Both the position numbers and the translations under genes were made by a program. This document shows positions 1-10,938 of a DNA stretch of 64,000 nucleotides, one piece after another; positions within the stretch are counted from its first letter, which is position 1; the number at the start of each line of letters is the position of its first letter. Source of the DNA: Robiginitomaculum sp. (GTDB taxonomy: Bacteria; Pseudomonadota; Alphaproteobacteria; Caulobacterales; Maricaulaceae); the NCBI GenBank assembly GCA_021776525.1, contig JAJFFT010000004.1, positions 470,499 through 534,498 on the forward strand, written 5' to 3'. The notes beneath the pieces were generated by a model that searched no databases, had not been told where the DNA came from, and saw only the letters and a list, made by a program, of their open reading frames with translations.

Positions 1-2
1 AA

Positions 3-866
3 CAATCCGATCAGGTGCCGGTTTTGCGGTGCGTAATCTCCGCCTATGTGTTCTTGCGGCGTAATTTCTTGTTTCTCTATGTGTTGGGTGGTTTTTACAT
101 TGCCGTCAATCTGGCCAGTACCTGGCTGACACTGTTTTCGCCAAATACTCCCGGTGTGGAGGGGCTGCGCATGGCGCTCAGCTTTGCTTTGATCCCACTG
201 GTGGTGATGATTTTTGCGGCCTATTTACGCCGTGGTCTGGGACAACCCGCCGGGGGCTTTATGGGGTTGCGTTTTGGGGCTGATGAATTGCGGTTGTCGC
301 TGACCATGTTCGCCGTGGGTGCGGTGAGCGTATTTATCCTTTTTATTGGTGCCATGGCGGCTATTTTTGCGCTCAGCGCCGTGGTCTCCAGCGTTGTTGA
401 TCCCGCCGTGATCGAGGCCGAACCGACCAGCGCCTTTGCCCATGCCGGTACGACGGGGGTGATCGCCGCGATTATTGCCGGCGGCGCTGTTGCGCTTTTG
501 GGGATTTACACATTGGCGCGGTTCTCGCCGGCATATCCGGCGGCCATTGCCGAAGAACGTGTTGTGGTGTTCGAAGCCGCCGCGTGGAGCAAGGGGCAGG
601 GGTGGCGCATGGTGTTGGCCATCATCTTGACCAGCTTGCCGTTTTACCTGTTGCTGATGCCGGGCATTATCCAGTATGCGCAATTTGTTTTTGCTCATTT
701 ACCGGGCAGCGAAGCTGAGGCCGCATTGCCAGCGGACCTGAACATGCGGCCGCTTTTGTGGTTTTTTGTGCTCTCTGCAATCGTCTGGCCTGCATCCAAC
801 GGTATTGTCAGCGGCCTTTATGTGACCTTCTATCGGGGGCTTCGGGCCAGCAAGGATGATGCCTGA
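3..866 (+). CDS. Multi-pass membrane protein, 5' end cut by window edge
   Basis: Integral membrane protein of about 285 visible residues with roughly six hydrophobic segments. The frame is open to the left edge. The first start-like codon is a GTG at 15, but no clear Shine-Dalgarno sequence precedes it, so the true start probably lies outside the window. The stretch MGLRFGADELRLSL matches PIGLRFARQEWQVFL of the protein at 1806-2750, so the two are paralogues. It overlaps the next gene (CPBP protease) by 11 bp, which suggests an operon and a joint role. No enzymatic motif is visible and I assign no function. Confidence 0.75.
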   Translation, partial: QSDQVPVLRCVISAYVFLRRNFLFLYVLGGFYIAVNLASTWLTLFSPNTPGVEGLRMALSFALIPLVVMIFAAYLRRGLGQPAGGFMGLRFGADELRLSLTMFAVGAVSVFILFIGAMAAIFALSAVVSSVVDPAVIEAEPTSAFAHAGTTGVIAAIIAGGAVALLGIYTLARFSPAYPAAIAEERVVVFEAAAWSKGQGWRMVLAIILTSLPFYLLLMPGIIQYAQFVFAHLPGSEAEAALPADLNMRPLLWFFVLSAIVWPASNGIVSGLYVTFYRGLRASKDDA

Positions 867-1809
867 TCGTATGACCGCGCCGCGCCCCACATCACGTCTT
901 ATCAAGGCGCAACCGTTTGGCGGCTATGGTGCCAATCCGCATTTGCACCCGATCTATGCGGCGCTGGTCTGGGTTGTGGCGGTGATGGTTATGGTCCTTG
1001 GCCAGGGATTGGCGGCAATCCCCGGGGCCATGGTGTTTGGTCTGGATCTTGGGATCGAAGAAGACCCGGTCAATTTGCTTTATGTACTGGTGGCGATGTT
1101 TGGATTTGGTGCGGTGTTGTCACTGCTCTGGGTCCGGTTTGTGGAAAACCGCCCATTGGCCAGCATTGGCCTTCGTAAAGAGGCCGCATTAAAGCGCTTT
1201 GCGCGTGGTTTGGCTTTGGGGCTGGGTTTTTGTGCTGTTGTGGTTCTGACGATTTTTATGTTGGGCGGGTACAATATTGTGGCTCTGGCCCCCGTGTTAA
1301 AAACACCATCGGCTTTGATCATGATTATGCTGATCTTTGTCGGTTTTATCATTCAGGGCTCGACCGAAGAAATCCTGATGCGCGGCTGGGTGATGTCGGC
1401 CATGGCCGCCCGCTTTGGTCTTGTGATCGCCATCGTGGTCAATTCCACCGTGTTTGCGGCTTTACATCTGGGCAATGAAGGCATTGGCAATGTCAATTGG
1501 ATTGCCATGGCCAATATCGTACTTCTGGGCGTGTTTTTGTCGGTTTATGCGGTGCGCGAAGGATCGTTGCTTGGGGTGTGTGGCTGGCATGGGGCCTGGA
1601 ACTGGATTTTGGGTTTGGGTTTTGGACTGGATGTCAGCGGTATGAGCATTGATACCCCGGCGCTGATTATTGATCTGGACAACAAAGCAGGCGCGGCACA
1701 ATGGCTGACCGGGGGCAGTTTTGGCCCCGAAGGATCAGTGATCGTCAGTCTGGTTTTGCTTGCAGGGATTGCCTGGGTTGGCCTTCAAAAGAAAGGGTAT
1801 GTCGTATGA
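856..1809 (+). CDS. CPBP family intramembrane glutamic protease
   Basis: Membrane protein of 317 residues with about eight hydrophobic segments. The CPBP/ABI signature is present: EExxxR (E171, E172, R176 in STEEILMRGW), then a histidine in AALHLGN near residue 204, then HGAWN near residue 246. In this family (Rce1/CAAX-protease-like) these residues form the active site of an intramembrane glutamic protease; bacterial members are linked to peptide maturation and immunity, but the substrate here is unknown. An ATG at 859 is an alternative start. It lies between two paralogous membrane proteins, overlapping the first by 11 bp and the second by ATGA. Confidence 0.85.
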   Translation: MMPDRMTAPRPTSRLIKAQPFGGYGANPHLHPIYAALVWVVAVMVMVLGQGLAAIPGAMVFGLDLGIEEDPVNLLYVLVAMFGFGAVLSLLWVRFVENRPLASIGLRKEAALKRFARGLALGLGFCAVVVLTIFMLGGYNIVALAPVLKTPSALIMIMLIFVGFIIQGSTEEILMRGWVMSAMAARFGLVIAIVVNSTVFAALHLGNEGIGNVNWIAMANIVLLGVFLSVYAVREGSLLGVCGWHGAWNWILGLGFGLDVSGMSIDTPALIIDLDNKAGAAQWLTGGSFGPEGSVIVSLVLLAGIAWVGLQKKGYVV

Positions 1810-2750
1810 AAAAGACGGGTTTCTCTGTGGACCGGGCGGCGTTTTTTCTTTTTGAAGAACGCCCTCAAAAGACACTCCTGCGCAGCCTGGGTGTGGTTTA
1901 TGTTCTGGTCCGCATGGTGACCTTTGTGCTGGTATCGCTCTTGGCCTTGCCTTTTGTATGGGGTGCTTTGACCACGGTTTTGGGTGCCAATGATGGCGCG
2001 GCAGGTGGGGCCAGACAGGTGCAATGGCTGAGCGATACCTTTGAATGGTTGAGCCTGTTCTCTGGCTTTTTATTCATCCCGGTTTATGTCGCCATTTATA
2101 CGGCTTTGCTGCGCTGGATGACCCGCAAAGGGCCGGACGAGCGGCCCATTGGCCTGCGCTTTGCCAGGCAGGAATGGCAGGTTTTTCTTGCCCTTATCGG
2201 GATGTCACTATTTGTGGTTGCTGCGGCCTTGATCACTGTGCTGCCTCTTGTCTTGCTGACCGTTGTAACGGCGGGGGTATGGGACAGTGTTGGCGGCTGG
2301 CTGGGCGGATTTTTGGTCGTTGCAACCGTGTTATATGGGGCGGCATGGTTCTGCGGTGTGATCTGGTTCGCGGTATCTTTGTCCCCGGCTCCGGCATTAA
2401 CGGTACAGTGCGGGCAGGTTCAGGTTTTGAAGGCCCTGCGGATCAGCAAGGGGCATTTCTGGGGCTTATTTCTGGCTTATGTTTTGCAATTCTTTATCGC
2501 CATTGCCTTGTCCCTTGCGGTTCTGGCCGGTGCCTTGTTGCTGGCCATACCATTTTTGGGCGTGGGGTTTGCCCTGTCCGGTGGCCTGGTCCCTGATATG
2601 GGCAATGCGGTCCTGTTTGCCGGGCTGGCTTTCATCCCAGTTGTTATACTCAGTATTGGTGCTTTGGGTGTGAATTATCTGCAAATGGCCATGGGCGCAG
2701 GGGTTGGGGCTTGTCTGGTCAATGAATATGGGCCGGGCGCTGATGCCTGA
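1806..2750 (+). CDS. Multi-pass membrane protein, paralogue of the first gene
   Basis: Integral membrane protein of 314 residues. The ATG at 1806 forms an ATGA overlap with the stop of the upstream protease, which favours it over the longer open frame that starts at 1701 inside that gene. About six hydrophobic segments follow a short basic N-terminus (MKKTGFSVDR). It shares the conserved segment near PIGLRFARQEW with the membrane protein at the left edge and is followed in the same way by a CPBP protease. The function is unknown. The repeated pairing suggests a partner, chaperone or substrate of the protease. Confidence 0.8.
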   Translation: MKKTGFSVDRAAFFLFEERPQKTLLRSLGVVYVLVRMVTFVLVSLLALPFVWGALTTVLGANDGAAGGARQVQWLSDTFEWLSLFSGFLFIPVYVAIYTALLRWMTRKGPDERPIGLRFARQEWQVFLALIGMSLFVVAAALITVLPLVLLTVVTAGVWDSVGGWLGGFLVVATVLYGAAWFCGVIWFAVSLSPAPALTVQCGQVQVLKALRISKGHFWGLFLAYVLQFFIAIALSLAVLAGALLLAIPFLGVGFALSGGLVPDMGNAVLFAGLAFIPVVILSIGALGVNYLQMAMGAGVGACLVNEYGPGADA

Positions 2751-3684
2751 ACCAACCCCTGTCTTTGACGCACCGGATGGCCAGGCACGGTCCAGCCCGA
2801 TTTGGGCGGCATTTTTGTTGCTCTGGGGGTTTTGGCTGATTGCCAATATGGCCACCATGCCCGTCGTTTTTTGGGTTCTCTCTCCCGCTTTGCTGGCTGG
2901 CGAGGCCGCCAAACCTCAGTCCATGGGGTTGGTTATTTTGCTCAGCCTCTATGTGATGTTCACTGTGTTTGGGGCCTGTGTGTTGATATGGCTGAAAAAA
3001 TACGAACGACGCAGCCTGACCAGCGCCGGTGTTGTTTGGGCGGATGCGTGGCGACGTTATGTGCGTGGTCTGGTGCGCGGGGCCGGCTTTGCACTGGCTT
3101 TATTGGGCATTGGTGCAGTGTTTGCCGTGCTGGCGCACGAGCCGGCTGAAGCCTCAGGGCCATTCTCGTGGGATGTTTTCTCGCACCCCATGACGCTATT
3201 GGTGTTCGCGGCGCTGATTTTCGGGTTGTTATTGCAAAGCGCCGCCGAAGAACTGATCTGTCGGGGCTGGCTGATGTCGACTTTGGCTATGCGTTATGGC
3301 CGTGTCTTTGCCCTGTTTGCCAGTTCAGTCTTTTTTGGTTCGCTGCATGTACATTTTCTTTTTGCCGGCAATGTGCTGGCGGGCGTGGTGGCCATCAGCG
3401 CGATTACCCTGATGGGGGTCATGCTGGGCGTTTATGCTCTGGCCGAGCGTTCAATTATCGGTGCGGCCGGGTTGCACGGGGCGTTCAACGCGCTGGTTTT
3501 TGCCGGCGCATTGGCGGTTATGCTGGGCACTGGCCAGGGCATCGACCCGCTGGCCGCATTAAACGCAGCTTATGAGCAGAGCACACAGCCCAATGAGTTG
3601 GGTCTGGAAAGCTTTGTGCAGGGTGCTTTGGCGGCGCTGGTGGCGATTATATTGTGGCGGCGCATGACACGCCGGTCGACTTAG
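2743..3684 (+). CDS. CPBP family intramembrane glutamic protease (second copy)
   Basis: Second CPBP membrane protease of the cluster, 313 residues from ATG 2743, which overlaps the preceding stop by 8 bp. In-frame starts at 2728 and 2704 are possible. The catalytic EExxxR is seen as [10 protein letters not shown] (E169, E170, R174), followed by a histidine in GSLHVHFLF and by LHGAFNALV. It resembles the copy at 856-1809, so the locus is a tandem duplication of a membrane protein-protease pair. Its last 4 bp overlap convergently with the end of uvrA. Confidence 0.83.
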   Translation: MPEPTPVFDAPDGQARSSPIWAAFLLLWGFWLIANMATMPVVFWVLSPALLAGEAAKPQSMGLVILLSLYVMFTVFGACVLIWLKKYERRSLTSAGVVWADAWRRYVRGLVRGAGFALALLGIGAVFAVLAHEPAEASGPFSWDVFSHPMTLLVFAALIFGLLLQSAAEELICRGWLMSTLAMRYGRVFALFASSVFFGSLHVHFLFAGNVLAGVVAISAITLMGVMLGVYALAERSIIGAAGLHGAFNALVFAGALAVMLGTGQGIDPLAALNAAYEQSTQPNELGLESFVQGALAALVAIILWRRMTRRST

Positions 3685-6530
3685 GGCTTCAACAGCGGGG
3701 CAAGATAACGCCCGGTCCAACTCGCTTTGCATTTGGCCACGTCTTCGGGCGTGCCATCGACAACAATTTGCCCGCCGCCATCGCCGCCTTCCGGTCCTAA
3801 GTCCAAAATCCAGTCAGCCTGTTTTATGACATCCAGATTGTGTTCAATCACCACCACCGTATTGCCGTTCTCGACCAGTTCCTGCAACACCTCGAGCAGC
3901 TTGCGGACGTCCTCGAAATGCAGGCCCGTTGTCGGCTCGTCCAGAATATAGAGCGTCCGGCCAGTGGCACGTTTGGATAATTCCTTGGAAAGCTTGACCC
4001 GCTGCGCCTCGCCGCCGGACAAGGTGTTGGCCCGTTGGCCCACATGAATATAGCCAAGGCCGACCCGTTGCAGGGTCAGCATTTTATCGCGCACGCTGGG
4101 CACTGCCTTAAAGAAGTCGGCGGCCTCGTCCACCGTCATATGCAAGACATCAGCGATGGATTTTCCCTTGAACAAAACTTCCAGGGTTTCACGATTATAA
4201 CGCGCCCCCTTGCAGACATCGCACCCAACATAAACGTCGGGCAAAAAATGCATTTCAATCTTGATCACCCCATCACCCTGACAGGCCTCGCATCGTCCGC
4301 CCTTGACGTTAAAGGAAAACCGCCCCGGCTTATAACCACGGGTTTTGGCCTCGGGCAGGCCGGCAAACCAGTCACGAATGGGGGTGAATGCCCCGGTATA
4401 GGTGGCCGGGTTGGATCGCGGCGTGCGGCCAATGGGCGATTGATCAATGTCGATCACCTTGTCCAGATGTTCGACCCCGTCCAGATGGTCGTGCGGCATC
4501 GCAAAGCGCGAGCCGCCATTAAGCTTGCGGGCCACGGCCTTATAGAGCGTTTCAACCGTCAATGTGGATTTGCCGCCGCCCGAAACCCCGGTGACACAAA
4601 CAAACAAACCCAGCGGAAATTCTGCCGTAACGTTTTTCAGATTATTGCCGCTGGCCCCTTCCAGTATGAGGGTCTTGCGTGGGTTAGGTTCACGTCTTTT
4701 GGTTGGGACCGGCACAGAGCGTTTGCCACTGAGATATTGTCCGGTCAGGCTTTTCTTGGCTTTTAGAATTTTGGCCGGGGTGCCCTCGGCCACCACTTCG
4801 CCGCCATGAATGCCCGCCAAAGGCCCCATGTCGATCACATGATCGGCGGTCAAAATTGCTTCTTCGTCGTGTTCGACCACCAGAACCGAATTGCCCAGAT
4901 CACGCAGGTTTTTCAAGGTTTCCAACAGCCGCGCATTGTCGCGCTGGTGCAGGCCGATGCTGGGCTCATCCAAAACATACAACACACCGGTGAGGCCAGA
5001 CCCGATCTGGCTGGCCAGACGAATGCGCTGGCTTTCACCGCCCGATAATGTGCCGGACGAACGGCTAAGAGACAGATAATCCAGACCAACCTTGTTGAGA
5101 AAAGACAAACGCTCGCGGATTTCTTTCAAGACCCGTTCACCAATCGAGATTTGTTTTTCGCTCAACTCGTCTTCCAGCGCATTAAACCAGGCATCGGCCT
5201 CGGCAATGGACTTGGCTGTGGCCTCGGATATATCCAGCCCGCCCAATTTTACCGCCAATGCTTCGGGCTTTAAGCGTTTGGACTGGCAGGCCGGGCAGGG
5301 CGCGGCGGATTGATATTTGCCCAGCTCGTCGCGCACCCAGCTACTGTCGGTTTCGCGCCAGCGCCGCTCAAGATTAGGGACAATGCCTTCAAAGGTTTTT
5401 TCGGTTTCAAATTTACGCTTGCCCTCGGTATAGACGAATTTCAGCATTTCCTTGCCGGTGCCATAGAGCAGTTTTTTGCGAAAATCTTCAGGCAGATCAA
5501 ACCACGGCACCGTCATGCTGACACTAAAATGGCGGCACAAGGCCTCCAATGTTTGCCGATACATGCGCGAGGTGCCCGACGACCAGGGTTTAATGGCCCC
5601 CTTGTCCAGCGTTTTCTCCTCGTCCGGCACCACCAGCGCCGCATCAAATTCAAGACGTTTGCCCAGCCCATCGCAGGACGGGCAGGCCCCAAACGGATTG
5701 TTGAACGAGAACAAACGCGGCTCGATCTCGGCAATGGTGAAGCCCGACACCGGGCAGGCAAATTTCTCGGAAAATAAAATCCGATCATCGCCATCTTTGG
5801 GCGGGTCGGCATATTCGGCCACCGCCAACCCGTCGGCGAGGCGCAAAGCGGTTTCCAGACTGTCGGCCAGACGGGCCTCCAGATCGGGGCGGATGACCAC
5901 CCGGTCGACCACAACGTCGATATTGTGCTTGAATTTCTTGTCCAGCTCAGGCGCGTCTTCAATGGCATAAAATTCACCATTGACCTTCAGTCGCTGAAAA
6001 CCCTGTTTCATCAGGTCAGCAAATTCCTTGCGGTATTCGCCCTTGCGGCCACGTACAATCGGCGCCAGCAGATAAAGCCGCGTGCCTTCGGGGAGCGCCA
6101 TCAGGCGATCGACCATCTGACTGATGGTCTGGCTTTCGATGGGCAGGCCGGTGGCCGGCGAATAGGGCACACCGATCCGCGCCCAGAGGAGGCGCATATA
6201 ATCATAAATTTCGGTGACCGTGCCAACGGTCGAGCGCGGATTGCGCGAGGTGGTTTTTTGCTCAATGGAAATCGCGGGTGACAGGCCCTCAATGCTTTCC
6301 ACATCGGGCTTGGCCATCAGTTCCAGAAATTGCCGTGCATAGGCCGACAGGCTTTCGACATAGCGTCGTTGGCCCTCGGCATAGATGGTATCAAACGCCA
6401 AAGACGATTTGCCGGACCCCGATAGGCCGGTGATGACCACCAATTTGTCGCGCGGAATGTCGACGCTGACATTGCGTAGATTGTGCTCGCGGGCGCCAAT
6501 GACGCGGATAAATTTAAGAGGATCGGCCAT
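3681..6530 (-). CDS. uvrA: Excinuclease ABC subunit A
   Basis: UvrA, the damage-recognition ATPase of nucleotide excision repair, which forms the UvrA2UvrB complex. The 949 residues are the usual length. The first Walker A is GLSGSGKSS (residues 35-43) and the second is GVSGGGKST near 650. ABC signatures LSGGESQR and LSGGEAQR and both Walker B/DEPTTGLH regions are present. The C-terminal zinc module has both CxxC pairs (CEAC...CDVC). The first zinc region reads CPVSG...CPSC, so one of its four cysteines is a serine. A LexA-type box lies 29-43 bp upstream of the start, so SOS control is likely. It is transcribed divergently from ssb. Confidence 0.98.
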   Translation of the reverse strand: MADPLKFIRVIGAREHNLRNVSVDIPRDKLVVITGLSGSGKSSLAFDTIYAEGQRRYVESLSAYARQFLELMAKPDVESIEGLSPAISIEQKTTSRNPRSTVGTVTEIYDYMRLLWARIGVPYSPATGLPIESQTISQMVDRLMALPEGTRLYLLAPIVRGRKGEYRKEFADLMKQGFQRLKVNGEFYAIEDAPELDKKFKHNIDVVVDRVVIRPDLEARLADSLETALRLADGLAVAEYADPPKDGDDRILFSEKFACPVSGFTIAEIEPRLFSFNNPFGACPSCDGLGKRLEFDAALVVPDEEKTLDKGAIKPWSSGTSRMYRQTLEALCRHFSVSMTVPWFDLPEDFRKKLLYGTGKEMLKFVYTEGKRKFETEKTFEGIVPNLERRWRETDSSWVRDELGKYQSAAPCPACQSKRLKPEALAVKLGGLDISEATAKSIAEADAWFNALEDELSEKQISIGERVLKEIRERLSFLNKVGLDYLSLSRSSGTLSGGESQRIRLASQIGSGLTGVLYVLDEPSIGLHQRDNARLLETLKNLRDLGNSVLVVEHDEEAILTADHVIDMGPLAGIHGGEVVAEGTPAKILKAKKSLTGQYLSGKRSVPVPTKRREPNPRKTLILEGASGNNLKNVTAEFPLGLFVCVTGVSGGGKSTLTVETLYKAVARKLNGGSRFAMPHDHLDGVEHLDKVIDIDQSPIGRTPRSNPATYTGAFTPIRDWFAGLPEAKTRGYKPGRFSFNVKGGRCEACQGDGVIKIEMHFLPDVYVGCDVCKGARYNRETLEVLFKGKSIADVLHMTVDEAADFFKAVPSVRDKMLTLQRVGLGYIHVGQRANTLSGGEAQRVKLSKELSKRATGRTLYILDEPTTGLHFEDVRKLLEVLQELVENGNTVVVIEHNLDVIKQADWILDLGPEGGDGGGQIVVDGTPEDVAKCKASWTGRYLAPLLKP

Positions 6531-6558
6531 GGGCGGTTACAGACTCACTTGACGAAAA

Positions 6559-6573
6559 GAACATAATATGAAC
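6559..6573 (-). promoter_or_regulatory. LexA (SOS) box of alphaproteobacterial type
   Basis: On the minus strand the site reads GTTC-N7-GTTC (on the plus strand GAAC, ATAATAT, GAAC). This is the direct-repeat LexA operator known from Alphaproteobacteria. It lies 29 bp before the uvrA start codon, where a bound repressor would block the promoter. It may also affect the divergent ssb gene, 128 bp away on the other side. Confidence 0.75.
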
Positions 6574-6700
6574 AAAATAGATTCATACTCAAGCATTTTT
6601 ATCGCTTTTATTCGAGTGGTAAATACAGGTTTAGGCTGGACGATCGGATGATGGGCGGGCACCATCGATAAGAATCAAAATCAACTCCGGAGAGAGAGAA

Positions 6701-7207
6701 ATGGCGGGCGTAAACAAGGTAATCTTGGTGGGCAATCTGGGTGCAGACCCCGAAGTGCGGCGGATGAATAATGGCGATCCGGTGGTCAATTTGCGCATTG
6801 CCACCTCGGAAAGCTGGAAAGATAAACAATCGGGCGAACGGCGCGAAAAAACCGAATGGCACCGGGTGGTGATCTTTAATGAACATCTGGCCAAGGTAGC
6901 CGAGAATTATCTCAAAAAAGGCTCCAAGGTTTATCTTGAGGGCCAAATCGCCACCCGCAAATGGCAGGACCGCGACGGCAATGACAAATACACAACCGAG
7001 ATTGTCCTGAACCGCTTTCGGGGCGAGCTGCAAATGCTCGACAGTCGCGGCGAAGGCGGCGGCGGTGGTGGCGGCTCCTATGGCGGCGGCGGATCGCAAG
7101 GTGGCGGGTCTTATGGCGGCGGTGGCGGCGGATCGCAAGGCGGCGGTCAGGGCGGTGGACAGCCAGAAAGCTTTGACCGTGATATGGATGACGACATCCC
7201 CTTTTAG
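6701..7207 (+). CDS. ssb: Single-stranded DNA-binding protein
   Basis: SSB of 168 residues. The N-terminal OB-fold (about 1-110) begins [14 protein letters not shown] and contains [11 protein letters not shown] glycine-rich linker (about 115-155) follows and the acidic tip DDDIPF ends the protein; this tip recruits replication and repair partners. The ATG at 6701 has a GGAGAGAGA purine stretch 5-13 bp upstream. It sits divergently beside uvrA, as in many Proteobacteria, with the SOS box in the shared 170-bp spacer. The glycine linker is encoded by repetitive GGCGGC-type sequence, which could vary in length between strains. Confidence 0.97.
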   Translation: MAGVNKVILVGNLGADPEVRRMNNGDPVVNLRIATSESWKDKQSGERREKTEWHRVVIFNEHLAKVAENYLKKGSKVYLEGQIATRKWQDRDGNDKYTTEIVLNRFRGELQMLDSRGEGGGGGGGSYGGGGSQGGGSYGGGGGGSQGGGQGGGQPESFDRDMDDDIPF

Positions 7208-7536
7208 AGGGGCCTATGCGAGTAGAAAAAAGCCACGGGCGTAACCCCGGATTATATCGCAGTGTCATCCCGAAGCGTCATCCCGGGAAAAATTGTGTTT
7301 TATCCGGGACCTATTGCGCGGCTAACATTCACAATTGACCCCGGGTCAAGCCCGGGGTGACACGATGTAATAGTATTCAATAATACAGTCTTATTCCTTA
7401 TCTTTTCACCGTGTTTTGCCCTAGTGCCGCTGGTCCCTGACTGCTAGTTTACTCCTTTGGATTTCACCCGATTCGAGCCATCGTCAATGGCGCCGGTCGG
7501 GCCGCGATTTTATAAGAATTTTTAGGGGATTATACA
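7208..7536. other. ssb-gyrA intergenic region with palindromic repeat
   Basis: This 329-bp spacer has no gene. It holds a compound palindromic repeat at 7262-7363, then an AT-rich stretch that probably carries the gyrA promoter, and an AGGGGAT Shine-Dalgarno sequence ahead of the GTG start at 7537. Confidence 0.6.
7262..7363. repeat. Compound GTCATCCCGG palindromic repeat
   Basis: Dispersed intergenic palindrome. It opens with GTGTCATCCCG and closes with CGGGGTGACAC, with inner arms ACCCCGGG/CCCGGGGT around TCAAG. The same plan, including the inner ATTCACAAT motif, recurs at 22816-22895, and a single-hairpin version lies at 15195-15221. Such REP-like elements are common in alphaproteobacterial genomes and can act as transcript ends or protein-binding sites. 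Confidence 0.8.
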
Positions 7537-10356
7537 GTGACAGAAACGGGCGATAAAACACCGGATAATCCTGAAGACGGCGCACCTGTCGGCTCTGGCG
7601 GTGAAGACGGCGTAGCGCCGATTTCCATCGTCGAGGAAATGCGTAAATCCTATCTCGATTACGCCATGAGCGTGATCGTCAGCCGTGCCATTCCCGATGT
7701 ACGTGACGGCCTCAAGCCTGTGCACCGGCGCATTATCTATGCGATGCACGAAAGCGGCTATACCCACGACAAGGCCTATCGCAAATGCGCCCGCGTGGTC
7801 GGCGATGTGATGGGTAAATATCACCCTCATGGTGATCAGGCGATCTATGACGCTCTGGTGCGCATGGCACAGGATTTTTCCATGTCGCTGCCGCTTCTGG
7901 ATGGGCAAGGCAATTTTGGCTCGCTGGATGGCGATCGGGCCGCCGCCATGCGGTATACCGAAGTGCGCCTTGGTCGCTCGGCCGAGGCTTTGCTGGCCAA
8001 TATTGGCAAGGGCACCGTTGATTTTGTTGAAAACTATGACGGGTCGGAAAGCGAACCTGCGGTTCTGCCAACCCGTTTTCCCAATATGCTGGTCAATGGG
8101 GCGGGCGGCATTGCCGTGGGCATGGCGACCAATATTCCCCCACACAATCTTGGCGAGATTGTTGATGCCACACTGGCGCTGATTGATGACCCGGAACTGG
8201 ATGATCTTGCCTTGCTGGACATGGTTCCAGCCCCAGATTTTCCCACGGGCGGATTGATTGTCGGGCGGGCCGGGGCGCGCTCTGGTCTGGCCAATGGCCG
8301 TGGATCGGTGGTGATGCGGGCCAAGGCCTCGATCGAGGAAATTCGCAAGGGCCGCGACGCCATTATCGTCACTGAAATTCCCTTCCAGGTGAACAAGGCC
8401 TCGATGATCGAGAAAATTGCCGAACTGGTGCGGGACAAACGGGTCGAGGGTATTGCAGATTTGCGCGACGAATCTGATCGCGACGGCCTGCGCGTGGTGA
8501 TCGAGATTAAACGCGATGCCAATGCCGAAGTGGTGCTCAACCAATTGTACCGCTATTCGCAATTGCAAACCAATTTTGGCGTTAACATGCTGGCCCTTGA
8601 TCGCGGTCGTCCGCAATTGATGAATTTGCGCCAGATGCTGACCGCCTTTATCGCCTTTCGCGAAGAAGTGGTGGCCCGCGCCACCCGCTTTGATCTGGCC
8701 AAATCACGGGACCGCGCCCACGTTCTGGTGGCGCTTGCGGTGGCAGTGGCCAATATTGACGAGGTGATTGTTCTTATCCGCAAAGCCCCTGATCCGGCTT
8801 CGGCGCGCGAGGCTCTGATGGGGCGCGCCTGGCCGGCCCGCGATATGGGACCGCTGGTCGAACTGATCGCTGATCCGCGCTCGCGCCTGGACGAGGCGGG
8901 CGATATTCGCCTGACCATGGAACAGGCCAAGGCTATCCTTGATCTGCGCTTGCAACGCCTCACCGCACTTGGCGGCGAGGAAATTGGCGACGAAGCCAAA
9001 AAGATCACGGCGACCATTGCTGATTTGCTGGAAATTTTGAAATCCCGCGATCGGGTCATGGACATTATCCGCGAGGAATTGCGCGACTCAAAAGAACGCT
9101 TTGGCGTGCCGCGGCGTACACAAATCATTGATGCCGAACTGGAAATTGATGATGAATCGCTGATCGCCCGCGAAGATATGGTGGTGACGATTACCTCGGG
9201 CGGTTATGCCAAACGCACCGCGCTGGATACTTATCGCGAACAACGGCGCGGCGGCACGGGCCGGGCCGGGATGACCACCAAGGACGAAGATTACGTGACC
9301 GAGGTGTTCGTCGCCTCAACCCACGCGCCGATTCTGTGTTTTTCCTCCACCGGCATGGTCTACACCATGAAGGTCTGGCGATTGCCCCAGGGTGATCCGC
9401 GCACCAAGGGCAAAGCGCTGGTCAATTTATTGCCGCTGGATAAAGGTGAAACCATCACCTCAATCATGGTCATGCCCGAGGACGAGAAAAGCTGGTCCGA
9501 AATGGATGTGGTGTTCGCCACGCGCTCGGGCAATATCCGTCGCAACAAGCTCTCGGACTTTGCCAATGTGATGCGCAATGGCAAAATTGCCATGAAGCCA
9601 GACGAAGGTGATGGCATTATCGGTGTTCGGGCCTGTTCGGCCAATGATGATGTGCTGCTGACGACGCGTGACGGCAAATGCATCCGCTTTCCGGTCGAGG
9701 CGGTGCGGGTGTTTGTCGGACGGACCTCAACCGGTGTGCGCGGCATTCGACTGGCCGAAGGTGATGAAGTGATCTCGATGGCGGTCTTGCGCCATATGGA
9801 TATTACCCCAGCCGAAGCGCGGGCGTATTTGAAACATGCCAGCGCCATGCGCCGCGCTACTGGAGAGGACGACGAGGCCGATACGCCAGTTGTCGCCGAT
9901 GAGGACGAAGATGGCGGCGATGATGATCTGGCCCTTGGGGTCGAACGCATTGCGGCCCTTGGTGCCGCCGAACAATTTGTGCTGACCATTTCTGACAATG
10001 GTTATGGCAAACGCACCTCCGCCTATGAATACCGGGTGTCCGGTCGCGGCGGCAAAGGCCTGTTTGCCCATGATTTGCGCCTTGCCAAGATGAAGGGCGC
10101 GCATCTGGCGGCCTCATTCCCGGTCGAGGACGGCGACGGCATTATGTTGGTCACCGATGGCGGACAGCTCATTCGCGTGCCTATCGGCGGCATTCGCATC
10201 GCCGGTCGGGCCACCGCGGGTGTGACCATTATTCGCCTGAAAAACGATGAACGTGTGGTTGCCGTGCAACGTATTGTTGAAACTGATGATGATCATGACG
10301 ACGATGGAGAGGGCGGTGATACGGACGAGGCTATGGGCGGCACCGAATCCTCATGA
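7537..10356 (+). CDS. gyrA: DNA gyrase subunit A
   Basis: DNA gyrase A, the cleavage-reunion subunit that introduces negative supercoils together with GyrB. 939 residues from a GTG start preceded by AGGGGAT. The breakage-reunion domain has the catalytic tyrosine in AAAMRYTE, and the C-terminal beta-pinwheel repeats follow, with the GyrA-box form QRRGGTG. The QRDR reads [13 protein letters not shown]: glutamine (residue 101) stands where E. coli has Ser83. An acidic insertion ([20 protein letters not shown]) interrupts the pinwheel near residues 777-800, and the C-terminus is also acidic. It is the first gene of a rightward block with coaD, cyclophilins and queA. Confidence 0.97.
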   Translation: MTETGDKTPDNPEDGAPVGSGGEDGVAPISIVEEMRKSYLDYAMSVIVSRAIPDVRDGLKPVHRRIIYAMHESGYTHDKAYRKCARVVGDVMGKYHPHGDQAIYDALVRMAQDFSMSLPLLDGQGNFGSLDGDRAAAMRYTEVRLGRSAEALLANIGKGTVDFVENYDGSESEPAVLPTRFPNMLVNGAGGIAVGMATNIPPHNLGEIVDATLALIDDPELDDLALLDMVPAPDFPTGGLIVGRAGARSGLANGRGSVVMRAKASIEEIRKGRDAIIVTEIPFQVNKASMIEKIAELVRDKRVEGIADLRDESDRDGLRVVIEIKRDANAEVVLNQLYRYSQLQTNFGVNMLALDRGRPQLMNLRQMLTAFIAFREEVVARATRFDLAKSRDRAHVLVALAVAVANIDEVIVLIRKAPDPASAREALMGRAWPARDMGPLVELIADPRSRLDEAGDIRLTMEQAKAILDLRLQRLTALGGEEIGDEAKKITATIADLLEILKSRDRVMDIIREELRDSKERFGVPRRTQIIDAELEIDDESLIAREDMVVTITSGGYAKRTALDTYREQRRGGTGRAGMTTKDEDYVTEVFVASTHAPILCFSSTGMVYTMKVWRLPQGDPRTKGKALVNLLPLDKGETITSIMVMPEDEKSWSEMDVVFATRSGNIRRNKLSDFANVMRNGKIAMKPDEGDGIIGVRACSANDDVLLTTRDGKCIRFPVEAVRVFVGRTSTGVRGIRLAEGDEVISMAVLRHMDITPAEARAYLKHASAMRRATGEDDEADTPVVADEDEDGGDDDLALGVERIAALGAAEQFVLTISDNGYGKRTSAYEYRVSGRGGKGLFAHDLRLAKMKGAHLAASFPVEDGDGIMLVTDGGQLIRVPIGGIRIAGRATAGVTIIRLKNDERVVAVQRIVETDDDHDDDGEGGDTDEAMGGTESS

Positions 10357-10443
10357 TCAGACTTCGGTCGATGGGCTTGTGAGGCGTCGGAACTTGCCAT
10401 AAACGTGTTTGCGTCGTGCGCAATGGCCAATAAAGAGGCATCT

Positions 10444-10938
10444 ATGAAAATCGGTCTTTATCCCGGTACTTTTGATCCGGCAACCAACGGGCATATCGAT
10501 ATCTTGGGCCGGGCGGTCAAGCTGGTCGACAAGCTGGTCGTCGGTGTGGCACGCAATGCGTCCAAAAAACCGCTTTTCAGTCTGGAAGAACGTGTCGAGA
10601 TGATGCGCACCGAAGCGGCACAATTTCAGGGCGCCGCCGAGATTGAAGTCCGCCCGATGACGGGCCTGCTGATTGGCTTTGCCGAAGAGGTCGGTGCACA
10701 GGTGATTATCCGCGGGTTGCGGGCGGTTTCTGACTTTGAATATGAGTTCCAGATGACTGGCATGAACCAGCGCCTTAATGCGGACATAGAAACCGTGTTC
10801 TTTATGGCCGACCCTAGGCATCAGGCCATTGCATCGCGCCTGATCAAGGAAATCGCCCGGCTGGGCGGCGATATTACACCCTTTGTATCGCCTTATATTG
10901 CCAGGCAGCTAATGGAGAAGATCGATAAAAATGCGTAA
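10444..10938 (+). CDS. coaD: Phosphopantetheine adenylyltransferase
   Basis: CoaD makes dephospho-CoA from 4'-phosphopantetheine and ATP, the penultimate step of coenzyme A synthesis. 164 residues from ATG 10444, chosen because AGAGGC precedes it and MKIGLYPGTFDPATNGHID is the standard N-terminus; the open frame runs 39 bp further upstream. The nucleotidyltransferase TxGH motif is in TNGHID and the substrate loop in IIRGLRAVSDFEYE. Its end overlaps the next gene by 8 bp. The gyrA-coaD-cyclophilin-queA order is typical for Alphaproteobacteria. Confidence 0.96.
   Translation: MKIGLYPGTFDPATNGHIDILGRAVKLVDKLVVGVARNASKKPLFSLEERVEMMRTEAAQFQGAAEIEVRPMTGLLIGFAEEVGAQVIIRGLRAVSDFEYEFQMTGMNQRLNADIETVFFMADPRHQAIASRLIKEIARLGGDITPFVSPYIARQLMEKIDKNA

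Noticed and set aside
4035-4766. Plus-strand 243-codon open frame inside uvrA
   Set aside because: Antisense shadow of the strongly conserved uvrA coding sequence.
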